A stretch of 6,438 nt of DNA from Candidatus Giovannonibacteria bacterium RIFCSPLOWO2_01_FULL_46_13 (lineage in GTDB: Bacteria > Patescibacteriota > Minisyncoccia > JACPKW01 > UBA11713): the NCBI GenBank assembly GCA_001778785.1, contig MFIE01000021.1, positions 1 to 6,438 of the forward strand, read 5' to 3'. Below are positions 1 through 6,208 of this stretch, one piece after another; position 1 is the first letter of the stretch, and each line of letters begins with the position of its first letter. Both the position numbers and the translations under genes were made by a program. The notes beneath the pieces are model-generated. The model was not told the DNA's origin, did no database searches, and saw only the letters and a list, made by a program, of their open reading frames with translations.

Positions 1-486
1 AACAAGGGGCACGAGATAGGCGCACACACAAGAACTCATCGCGACCTCGTAACGCTTTCGGATCCAGAGAAGCAATCGGAAATAGCGGGCTCCCGCCAAG
101 ATTTATTAAATCTCGGGATCTCTCCGGTAAATACTTTTGCCTATCCCTTCGGCTCGTATAACGCTCCGACGGATGCCATCGTGAAACAGTCAGGATACAT
201 CGGGGCGAGAACTTCGGACGGCGGCTTCAACGCAAAAACTGGAAATAAATATCTCCTGAAACGCCAGCCGGTTGAACTAAATACGACCTTCGCCCAAGTT
301 AAATCCTGGGTCGACCAAGCGCAAGCGCAAAAACTTTGGTTGGTCCTGGTCTTTCACCGCGTGGACTCAAGCCAAACCCAATACTCCATAACCCCACAGC
401 TTTTCCAACAGATCGTAGATTACCTTGCCACAAACAATGTCCCCGTCCGCACCACACGCGAAGGGATAAATTTGATGTCGCAGTAA
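1..486 (+). CDS. Polysaccharide deacetylase (NodB/CE4), C-terminal part, 5' truncated
   Basis: The reading frame is open from base 1 to a TAA at 484-486 and gives 161 residues; the start lies outside the window. Visible CE4 motifs are the metal-binding HTRTH (residues 9-13, preceded by GHEIGA), the AYPFGSYN segment (47-54) that lines the active-site groove, and the late LVFHRV segment (116-121) carrying the usual catalytic-base region histidine. The TFDDG motif expected earlier in the fold must lie upstream of base 1. Enzymes of this family remove N- or O-acetyl groups from extracellular or wall polysaccharides such as peptidoglycan, chitin oligomers or PNAG; the substrate cannot be read here. 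The HExGAHTxTHRDL style is common in Parcubacteria-like genomes, from memory of the family. It converges on the regulator at 538-921 and is not part of the - strand polysaccharide operon. Family assignment is secure, substrate unknown. Confidence 0.93.
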   Translation, partial: NKGHEIGAHTRTHRDLVTLSDPEKQSEIAGSRQDLLNLGISPVNTFAYPFGSYNAPTDAIVKQSGYIGARTSDGGFNAKTGNKYLLKRQPVELNTTFAQVKSWVDQAQAQKLWLVLVFHRVDSSQTQYSITPQLFQQIVDYLATNNVPVRTTREGINLMSQ

Positions 487-504
487 ATACTCAATCAAAA
501 TTAA

Positions 505-535
505 AGAGAGCCGCATGTTTACCACGCGGCCCTCT
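505..535 (-). terminator. Intrinsic terminator between convergent genes, best for the - strand regulator
   Basis: Arms 505-514 and 526-535 form a 10-position stem around an 11-nt loop. In the - strand RNA all positions pair (one G-U) and the stem is followed by the U-rich tail TTAATTTTGATTG (504 down to 492), starting 2 nt after the regulator's stop codon. In the + strand RNA the same position is an A-C mismatch and the tail (ATTTACCC) is poor, so it would act only weakly for the deacetylase at 1-486. It probably serves mainly the regulator, with some insulation in the other direction. Confidence 0.75.
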
Positions 536-537
536 AT

Positions 538-921
538 TTACCCAAGCTCTTTCGAAAAAACACGAAATTCTTCACAGCGTTTTCTTATGCTTTCAATGAT
601 TTTTTTCCTTAGAACTTCATTTCCTAAAATTAGCCGGAGGTCTTCTTCGGAAAGTTCTTGACATATACCTCGAGTAAGCCTTCTTAAATTTTCCTCCAAC
701 GTATTTAGAGAAAAGCTAAAAACTTCTTGACTAACGCCAAGTATATTGCTCAACGCAACCACCTCTTTTGGGGAAGGGAGTAATAAACTATTTTCCCAAA
801 GACTGACTTTCTTTTGTGCGCTATAGGAGCTGCAATTAATCTTAAGAAAATCAAAAACTTTTGTACCCAATTCACATTGACTCAATCCAGACTTTTTTCT
901 AAGTTTTTTTAACGAACTCAT
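538..921 (-). CDS. XRE-family helix-turn-helix transcriptional regulator
   Basis: 127 residues. Residues 4-65 match the Cro/C1 (XRE) fold: a first helix LKKLRKKSG, LSQCELGTKV (13-22) at the helix 2 position, then VSLWENSLLLPSPKEVVALS (39-58) and NILGVS, typical of helices 3-5. Between helix 2 and the recognition region lies an extra stretch of about ten residues (FDFLKINCSSYSAQKK, 23-38) that ordinary XRE proteins lack. The C-terminal half (about 70-127) is charged and probably helical, perhaps for dimerisation; I do not recognise it. The ATG at 921-919 is supported by GGAGGT (930-925) close upstream. The gene has its own near-consensus promoter and terminator, so it is a single-gene unit. 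A palindrome just upstream of the ribosome binding site could allow self-repression. The target genes are unknown; the polysaccharide operon or the small genes at the right end are candidates by proximity only. Confidence 0.88.
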   Translation of the reverse strand: MSSLKKLRKKSGLSQCELGTKVFDFLKINCSSYSAQKKVSLWENSLLLPSPKEVVALSNILGVSQEVFSFSLNTLEENLRRLTRGICQELSEEDLRLILGNEVLRKKIIESIRKRCEEFRVFSKELG

Positions 922-929
922 TTTACCTC

Positions 930-939
930 CATTGCAATG
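930..939. promoter_or_regulatory. Perfect 10-bp palindrome in the regulator's leader, possible operator
   Basis: CATTGCAATG is a perfect dyad that abuts the GGAGGT ribosome binding site of the XRE gene and lies downstream of its predicted transcription start (about 946). XRE proteins often repress their own promoters through short palindromes, so this is a candidate autoregulatory site. Ten bases in AT-rich DNA can arise by chance, and no second copy was found in the window. Confidence 0.3.
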
Positions 940-952
940 AGAAATTTGTAAA

Positions 953-981
953 ACTATAGCAGGGCATTCAGATTATGTCAA
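953..981 (-). promoter_or_regulatory. Sigma70-type promoter of the XRE regulator
   Basis: On the - strand, a perfect -35 TTGACA (981-976) is separated by exactly 17 bp from TATAGT (958-953), a five-of-six match to the -10 consensus. Transcription would start near 946 and give a leader of about 25 nt ahead of the ATG at 921. The architecture is that of a strong, vegetative promoter and predicts that the regulator is expressed unless repressed. Confidence 0.8.
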
Positions 982-1024
982 GCGTACAGGAATAGATCTT
1001 ATGCAGTAAAATTTGCACAAGTTA

Positions 1025-1068
1025 CAAAAATAGAATTACCAATTTAAAAACGATCGCTTATAAACTGG
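1025..1068 (-). terminator. Probable terminator at the end of the polysaccharide operon
   Basis: Starting 11 nt after the stop codon of the last operon gene, the - strand folds as a nearly continuous 30-nt dyad (1068-1039) centred on CGATCG. Outer arms CCAGTTTA and TAAATTGG pair over eight positions with one G-U; the inner part pairs except for one T-T mismatch. It is followed by TAATTCTATTTTTG (1038-1025), a moderately U-rich tail. The stem is AT-rich, so termination could be partial. A protein-binding dyad is the alternative reading. Confidence 0.5.
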
Positions 1069-1079
1069 AAAAATGATTC

Positions 1080-1892
1080 TTAAATCTCCTCAATTTTGAA
1101 ATCGGAAAATTGCACGTCCATGAAATCCGTGCGGATTCCGCCTGCGCCCGATTCCAAAATCGGAGCCCCTCCGACGCCGCTATCTTTCACCTCAAGCAAT
1201 AATTGCCAGACTCCGGTGCGGCCTATATCGGAAAATAATTTTATTTCGACTTCGTTATTTTCTAGAGTTCTTACCTCCGTCTTTAACCCCATCCATATCC
1301 CCGTAGGCAAGAGGTTCGGCGAACTCGTGCGTTCATAATTTCCGGTAAGCACCGGCTCATAGGCAAGCGTGTGATAGATCCCATCTTTTTTCTTCTTAAT
1401 GACCGCCGCCCCGTCCACGCGCAGGCCCGCGTAATACGAATTATCTTCGTCCTGGTAGCGAAACAAAAGAAGGAGGCCGTTCGAGGCGTTCCTGTTGGAA
1501 GTATTTAAATTGTTCGGTCGCGTAACCAAAAAATATCCCTCCTCGCGCAAATTTCGCCAATGGCCTTTCGTAATTAAGCGAAAAATATTCTGGGGCCTTT
1601 TTCCGGAATCGGTGTCTTCGGGATTCGAGAGATAATAGCGGATCCGCCATTTTGAAAACGCCGGCAATTCTCCCTGGATCGTCTCCCCGCCGCCCCTACC
1701 TGCGTAAAAAATTCCCCCAGAATTTAACCACCAAAATGCATCGCGGCTTTTGTCGGATGCCGTTGTCTCTTCAAGTACCTCTCGCGAAAGATTTTCCTCC
1801 TTATCGCGCGAGGGGTTGAAGAAAAATCCCGCCGAAACGAGAAGAAAAAGTAAAAATATAATTATAATCCCTGTGCGGTCTTTTAAAATCAA
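1080..1892 (-). CDS. Membrane-anchored protein with LamG/DUF1080-like beta-sandwich domain
   Basis: 270 residues. An N-terminal hydrophobic helix (about 8-25, IIIIFLLFLLVSAGFFF after KDR) would anchor it with the rest outside. A charged linker (29-50) leads to a domain (about 55-270) of alternating strands with the pattern NGLLLLFRYQDEDNSYYAGLRV, a GIWMGLKTEV strand and the ending GIRTDFMDVQFSDFKIEEI, typical of concanavalin A-like (LamG, DUF1080, PL7-like) sandwiches that bind or cut polysaccharides. I see no clear catalytic residues, so binding is likelier than cleavage. The start is TTG (1892-1890), one base after the TGA of the upstream deacetylase; an in-frame TAA lies three codons before it and no ATG or GTG precedes the hydrophobic helix, so a non-ATG start translated by coupling is the only good option. 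It is the last gene of the operon and probably holds or presents the polymer at the cell surface. Domain class is moderately sure, function inferred. Confidence 0.8.
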   Translation of the reverse strand: MILKDRTGIIIIFLLFLLVSAGFFFNPSRDKEENLSREVLEETTASDKSRDAFWWLNSGGIFYAGRGGGETIQGELPAFSKWRIRYYLSNPEDTDSGKRPQNIFRLITKGHWRNLREEGYFLVTRPNNLNTSNRNASNGLLLLFRYQDEDNSYYAGLRVDGAAVIKKKKDGIYHTLAYEPVLTGNYERTSSPNLLPTGIWMGLKTEVRTLENNEVEIKLFSDIGRTGVWQLLLEVKDSGVGGAPILESGAGGIRTDFMDVQFSDFKIEEI

Positions 1893-1893
1893 A

Positions 1894-3492
1894 TCAGTTT
1901 ACTTCAGAGACATCAAGGCTCTTTATTATGAATTGGCTTACGCCCAATTGCGGGTCCCAAGATTTAAACCCAATCCCGCCGTGGTCGAGTTCGGGATTCA
2001 AGAAATCTGTCTCAACGACAACTTGGCCATTCAGAAGGCATTCCGCGTGCCTGCCGGAGATACGCATACCAATTTCAAATTCCTCTCCCGAGGCAGGAAA
2101 ATTAAATTTATCTTCCGTCCCTTTTATGACGTTCAAGCTCCCATCGTGAATCTGTTCGATATGTATGAGATTTTTCGCAAAATTGCAGGCGATATAATTC
2201 CTGTCATTTACGTATCGCCCCCAGATATAAATATTTCTTCCGCGCGGCCAAGTGACCGAGGCATCCAAATCATAATCCTTCCAATGGCCGGTGCCGTTTA
2301 AAATGACGACGTTTCCAGTCCCGGTCGGGCTCGCACCAAGATAAAGTTCATTTTCTTTTAAATTATATTCTCCCCAGCCGGAACTTAACCAGCCGCGGTT
2401 TTCGCTGAAATTATCGGAGTACGGAAAATTTTTAGGGACACCCTGTCCCAAAATTTTTAACAAATCTTCTCCGCTCCAATTCGCCTCAACCGAGATTCTC
2501 CGGACAAGCCCAGCCTCACTTTCGGGCCCATTCTGATAATTGAAAGTATAAAGGTCCCCGCTTTTCTGCTGATGGAACATCAGGGGATAAATCGGGCGCC
2601 CCGTCTCAAGAATAATTTCTTTAGCTTTTGGAAAATTTACGGTACCCTCGCCGAAATCCCCAAACGGAAAGGCAAAAGACAAAACTTCTCTCCCTATCGC
2701 CTCCTCTATTACACGCTTCGATTCCGAAAAGTCGCGAAATATTCGCGCCCGGAATTCCTCCTCGGTTTCGAGCCGTCCCTCATCTTCAAGCCACAAGAGG
2801 TTGGACAAAGCATGGCCCAAGTCCCCTTCCGCGCTTATTTTTGCAAGATCATCGTGGACTTCGTAGGCATGAGATTGTATTTCCCAATGCCCACTCTCCT
2901 GCATTTCCAAAAGTTCTTCCTGCGTAAGGTAGTAGGTGCTTTTCTCCTCCAGGAAAGAGTACTTAGTAATCACAAAAACCGCGGCATTATAGTCGAGCGC
3001 GTTTAAAATCGGCTCGACCGGATAATAGCCGTCTTTTCTCCCGTCATCGAAAGTTAAAAGAAAAGATTTTTCCGGAACGCTTGTCTCGCCTTTATACCAT
3101 TTATAATATTCGTCTATTGTAATCGTCTGCCATCCTGAGCGCTTCAAAGCTTTCATCTGATCTATGAACGTGTCTATCTCTACATTCACTCCATCGGCTG
3201 AGCCAACCGCCCCGTGATAGGTAAGCACGGGGATAGAGACAGCCGTCTTGAAATCTGTTTTCTGATATACTTCTCCAGGACTCCTGAAAAAAGAAAAAAG
3301 TCCTGCCAAATTGGAATAAGGGTTAGCGACGCGATATGTAAAACTCGCAAAATAAGACTTCGCGTAGTACGGCTTAAAATTACCTACCAAGCGCAAGTTG
3401 GAATAAAAAATAAAAATTCCCACAAGAAGTACCAAGAAAACAGTTCCAGTAAAAAAAAGTTTTTTAGCAATGCTCTCTTTATCTATAAACAT
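1894..3492 (-). CDS. Membrane-anchored polysaccharide deacetylase (CE4, PgaB-like) with C-terminal beta-sandwich domain
   Basis: 532 residues. A signal-anchor helix (about 12-30) places the enzyme outside the membrane. The CE4 domain spans roughly 85-350: PVLTYHG (88-94), catalytic and metal-binding TFDDG (147-151), SHAYEVH (207-213, the HxxxxH spacing seen in PgaB/IcaB-type PNAG deacetylases rather than the HxxxH of NodB), FAFPFGDFG (273-281) and RRISV (331-335). Residues about 358-532 form a second domain rich in strands (GHWKDYDLDASVTW, GGIGFKSWDPQ, FIIKSLDV) resembling LamG/DUF1080 sandwiches and the product of the next gene. The likely role is removing N-acetyl groups from the polymer made by the upstream synthase, with the extra domain gripping the chain. 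The ATG at 3492 follows the synthase's TAA by one base, implying coupled translation; no strong Shine-Dalgarno is seen. Family sure, exact substrate inferred from context. Confidence 0.92.
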   Translation of the reverse strand: MFIDKESIAKKLFFTGTVFLVLLVGIFIFYSNLRLVGNFKPYYAKSYFASFTYRVANPYSNLAGLFSFFRSPGEVYQKTDFKTAVSIPVLTYHGAVGSADGVNVEIDTFIDQMKALKRSGWQTITIDEYYKWYKGETSVPEKSFLLTFDDGRKDGYYPVEPILNALDYNAAVFVITKYSFLEEKSTYYLTQEELLEMQESGHWEIQSHAYEVHDDLAKISAEGDLGHALSNLLWLEDEGRLETEEEFRARIFRDFSESKRVIEEAIGREVLSFAFPFGDFGEGTVNFPKAKEIILETGRPIYPLMFHQQKSGDLYTFNYQNGPESEAGLVRRISVEANWSGEDLLKILGQGVPKNFPYSDNFSENRGWLSSGWGEYNLKENELYLGASPTGTGNVVILNGTGHWKDYDLDASVTWPRGRNIYIWGRYVNDRNYIACNFAKNLIHIEQIHDGSLNVIKGTEDKFNFPASGEEFEIGMRISGRHAECLLNGQVVVETDFLNPELDHGGIGFKSWDPQLGVSQFIIKSLDVSEVN

Positions 3493-3493
3493 A

Positions 3494-4780
3494 TTATCTT
3501 GTGCCCCAGCGTGAATCGCGCAGGTTTAAAATCGCGTAAGGGAGCTGCCAGACTAGAAGGATGGCATAAAAAGTCGAAGAAAATACTCCATAAAACCATT
3601 TGCGGTCTCCAGTGCGGGCATAATAATAAATTCCCGAAACGAGCATCATGAGGCCCAAACCAAAAATATAGAAAAGTGGCGTGCGGCCCCTTATCAAAGG
3701 CATCCACAAAAGGGCGCGCGCCGCGACTATTGGGCTCAAAAGCGGAAGAGCAACGCCTAAGTAAAATGAAACGCTCATAATTGGGTTTCGTTTCCACATG
3801 AATGTGCAAGCGAGAAGGCTTTCCCGGACCCAGGATTTTTTCCAGCGCAACTGTTGCTTCAGGAATTTATTAAGAGTATCCGGCACGAAAGTATGCGCGA
3901 TAGCATCCGGCGCAAAAATACAATTGTATCCTTTGTACAAAAGAAAATTGGTTAAACTCCTGTCATCCCCGTAAGTACACTCAACTCCAAGAAAACGCTG
4001 ATGGAGCCAGGGATCTAAAATTCTCGTAATATACACACGCCTGTACGCAGAGCAACATCCGGAACAGCACGTCACCGACCCAAAAAGCGCTTCGGCAGCC
4101 TTGTTTACCGTAAACGAAATGTAATATCGTATGGCCTGCATTTTTGTGAGGATATTTTGTTCGGCGTTTGCGACGTACGCATGTCCGGCCACCGCGGCGA
4201 TCCTCCCATCGATAAAATATTTTACGAATTGCCGAGTCGTATCTTTTTCGACAAAGCTGTCGGAATCTATGAAAATAATAATATCCCTATCCGATTGGAT
4301 TACGCATTCGGCCATGCCGTATCGCTTTCCTTTATTTTTCTTCCAGTCAATAACTTTCACTTCGATCCCTTCCTTGGCCGCAATCCTTTTCGCCGCGCGC
4401 ATTTCCTGGAGAGTATTGTCGTCAGAGCCGTCATTTACCGCGATTATATCGAACTTATCTTTTGGGTAATCCGAACGGGCGATGCGCAAAATAGTCTCAC
4501 GGATATTTTCGCCTTCGTTTTTAGCGGGCACGCCGAAAGAGACGGTCGGCTCATATCCTTCGTCGAATTTGATGGTCGGGGGTTCGTAAAAATATGAAAG
4601 GACAAAACGGCTCAAGAGATATAAGGAGACCAAGACGCTATACATCCCGAAAAACCAGTTTCCGTCGAGTTCCTCCATCGTAAAAACTTTTAAGGCAAGG
4701 ACGAAATAAATAAGCACAAAGAAAATTATCCAGCTATTTACGTGTTGCCCGCGCCACCATTGTAATGTTTTTCTTAACAT
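3494..4780 (-). CDS. Membrane glycosyltransferase family 2, hyaluronan synthase-like
   Basis: 428 residues. Two N-terminal membrane helices (about 16-32 and 43-63), a cytoplasmic GT-A domain (about 78-330) and three C-terminal hydrophobic segments (about 335-357, 367-387, 396-418) give the topology of processive synthases that make and export a chain. Catalytic landmarks: VNDGSDD (115-121), DSD in IDSDS (172-174) binding metal and nucleotide, GDDR (271-274) with the general base, and QQLRW (309-313), the QxxRW of processive enzymes. GKRYGMA (151-157), the SG(C)xSAYRR block (240-248), GDDRSLTNFLL, KSWVRESL and the terminal WGTR (425-428) all recall class I hyaluronan synthases (streptococcal HasA) more than PgaC or NodC. 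Sugars used cannot be read from motifs; UDP-GlcNAc plus a UDP-uronate is plausible given the dehydrogenase three bases upstream. The ATG at 4780 has GGAAGA ahead of it. The deacetylase follows directly. Confidence 0.93.
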   Translation of the reverse strand: MLRKTLQWWRGQHVNSWIIFFVLIYFVLALKVFTMEELDGNWFFGMYSVLVSLYLLSRFVLSYFYEPPTIKFDEGYEPTVSFGVPAKNEGENIRETILRIARSDYPKDKFDIIAVNDGSDDNTLQEMRAAKRIAAKEGIEVKVIDWKKNKGKRYGMAECVIQSDRDIIIFIDSDSFVEKDTTRQFVKYFIDGRIAAVAGHAYVANAEQNILTKMQAIRYYISFTVNKAAEALFGSVTCCSGCCSAYRRVYITRILDPWLHQRFLGVECTYGDDRSLTNFLLYKGYNCIFAPDAIAHTFVPDTLNKFLKQQLRWKKSWVRESLLACTFMWKRNPIMSVSFYLGVALPLLSPIVAARALLWMPLIRGRTPLFYIFGLGLMMLVSGIYYYARTGDRKWFYGVFSSTFYAILLVWQLPYAILNLRDSRWGTR

Positions 4781-4783
4781 AAT

Positions 4784-6076
4784 TTATCTTCCAATCCCTT
4801 TATAAATAATCCCAGCCTTGATAAATTCTTCTTTGGAAAAAACGTTGCGCCCATCCACGACTATTTCAATCTCGTGTTTCTTGAAATCTTCCGGGGTCAT
4901 CGCCTTAAACTCGCTATGCGCCGTGGCCAAAACCGCGGCCTGCGCGCCTTCCAAAGCATCCTTAAGCGAAGTGTGTGTCGAAAGCCGGACCACAAACGGG
5001 TCATATGTATTTACAGAAATTCCGTCTTCCCGCAGGCAATCTATGATTTCAAACGCCGGGCTTTCTCGCGTATCATCGATATCCGCCTTGTACGAAAGGC
5101 CCAAGACCGCAACCACGGATTTTTTCGGGTCGAACCCTTTTTCGCGAAGCGCTTCTATCACAAGCTTCACAGTAAAGGCCGGCATGTAGTTATTTATCTC
5201 GCGGGCCAATTTCAAAAATTCATGGTTGAACCCGTTTTTCTGCGCGTGGTCTATAAGATAGTAAGGGTCCACCGGGATGCAATGCCCGCCGACGCCGCAG
5301 CCGGGATAATGAGGGAGGAAAGAAAAAGGTTTTGTCGAAGCGCCCTCGATGACGTTTACCACATCTATCCCGAGGTGCGAGAAAGACATGGCGAGTTCGT
5401 TCACGAAAGCGATATTCACGTCGCGGAAAGAATTTTCGACAACCTTAACCGCCTCCGCCTCTTTCAAAGATTTCATGGCCTTAATCTCCGAAGTTAAAAT
5501 GGAGCGGTAAAAAGCGAGGGCCTTTTCTAACCCCCTTTCTTCCAAGCTCCCGACAACCCGCGGAGTATTTTCAACGTTCCATTTATCATCTCCTGGATTT
5601 ATCCGCTCGGGAGAATGCGCCAAGTAAAAATCCTTGCCCGCCTTCATCCCTGATCCCTCTTCAAGTATCGGCAGGATAAATTCTTCGCAGACGCCAGGGT
5701 TTACCGTCGACTCCAAAACTATCAACTGGCCGGGTTTTATATACGGCGCGATGCTTTTTGCGGACAGCCTTACCGGGCCTAAATTTGGCAAATGGGATTC
5801 CGTGACGGGCGTGGGCACGCAGATAACTATCACGTCCATATCGCTCACCTTTTTGAAATCCGTGGTCGGCTCCAGGGAACTCGTCTTCAAATCCTCATCA
5901 ACTTTTTTATCCAAAAACGGAGACTCACGGGCCAAAAGTTTTCCAATTTTTACCGGGTCGTTATCAATACCAACAACGCGCCAGCCTTTTTGCGCGGCGA
6001 GTAATGCCAAGGGTAAGCCGACATAGCCGAGACCAATGACCGCAGCGTTCCCAATTTTTTGGTTTAAATTTTCCAT
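4784..6076 (-). CDS. Nucleotide-sugar 6-dehydrogenase, UDP-N-acetylhexosamine type (WbpA/TviB/WecC-like)
   Basis: 430 residues, the usual family length. It oxidises the C6 hydroxyl of a UDP-sugar to a carboxylate in two NAD-dependent steps, in the cytoplasm. The N-terminal Rossmann fold shows GLGYVG (15-20) and the acidic ribose-binding end VVGIDND (34-40); LESTVNPG (121-128) is the family's STxxPG loop, HSPERINPG (154-162) follows, and K211 and N215 lie in EAEAVKVVENSFRDVN. The catalytic cysteine is C266 in GVGGHCIPVDPYYL (261-274). The C-terminal domain has GLSYK (326-330) and DDTRESP (334-340). GGHCIPVDPYYL is the signature of enzymes acting on UDP-GlcNAc, UDP-GalNAc or UDP-ManNAc; classical UDP-glucose dehydrogenases read GGSCFPKD here. 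It leads the operon and should make the uronate precursor for the synthase. The ATG at 6076 has no clear Shine-Dalgarno in its AT-rich leader. Exact substrate is not certain. Confidence 0.93.
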   Translation of the reverse strand: MENLNQKIGNAAVIGLGYVGLPLALLAAQKGWRVVGIDNDPVKIGKLLARESPFLDKKVDEDLKTSSLEPTTDFKKVSDMDVIVICVPTPVTESHLPNLGPVRLSAKSIAPYIKPGQLIVLESTVNPGVCEEFILPILEEGSGMKAGKDFYLAHSPERINPGDDKWNVENTPRVVGSLEERGLEKALAFYRSILTSEIKAMKSLKEAEAVKVVENSFRDVNIAFVNELAMSFSHLGIDVVNVIEGASTKPFSFLPHYPGCGVGGHCIPVDPYYLIDHAQKNGFNHEFLKLAREINNYMPAFTVKLVIEALREKGFDPKKSVVAVLGLSYKADIDDTRESPAFEIIDCLREDGISVNTYDPFVVRLSTHTSLKDALEGAQAAVLATAHSEFKAMTPEDFKKHEIEIVVDGRNVFSKEEFIKAGIIYKGIGR

Positions 6077-6147
6077 AAAAAAATCAATAAAGAATTTTTA
6101 AAACTCTTAATGTTAAAGACGCTAAATACTGGACAACCTTACTAGTC
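6077..6147 (-). promoter_or_regulatory. AT-rich leader and presumed promoter region of the polysaccharide operon
   Basis: This is the part of the divergent intergenic region next to the dehydrogenase start. The - strand leader before the ATG is a run of T/A with no Shine-Dalgarno-like purine block. The only promoter-like pair I can offer is weak: TTGTCC (6136-6131), a 15-bp spacer, and TAACAT (6115-6110). An imperfect 19-bp dyad (6090-6108, arms AAGAATTTT and AAAACTCTT) lies in the leader and could be an operator or just AT-rich chance. The operon therefore seems to have a much weaker promoter than the genes on either side. Confidence 0.3.
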
Positions 6148-6176
6148 TTGACAATAGCCATCTCAAGCGATATAGT
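6148..6176 (+). promoter_or_regulatory. Sigma70-type promoter of the small membrane protein/lipoprotein unit
   Basis: A perfect -35 TTGACA (6148-6153), a 17-bp spacer and TATAGT (6171-6176) form a near-consensus promoter with transcription expected near 6183, giving a leader of about 26 nt that contains the AGGAGG of the first gene (6194-6199). The hexamers and spacing are identical to those of the XRE regulator's promoter. Confidence 0.8.
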
Positions 6177-6208
6177 TGGGCTAAAATTTGCACAGGAGGA
6201 GTTTAAAA

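Noticed and set aside
336..599. Second + strand frame overlapping the first deacetylase
   Set aside because: It lies in another frame across conserved CE4 sequence and runs through the terminator hairpin.
922..1079. Small RNA gene in the intergenic region left of the operon
   Set aside because: Only the regulator promoter, a palindrome and the operon terminator dyad can be recognised; no + strand promoter with a matching terminator was found.
1750..2301. Long + strand open frame opposite the deacetylase and beta-sandwich genes
   Set aside because: It is antisense to two genes with clear domains, shows no family motif and has no promoter or ribosome binding site.
4131..5497. Several + strand open frames opposite the synthase and dehydrogenase
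   Set aside because: They are mirror frames of well-supported genes, with arginine- and phenylalanine-rich, motif-free translations.
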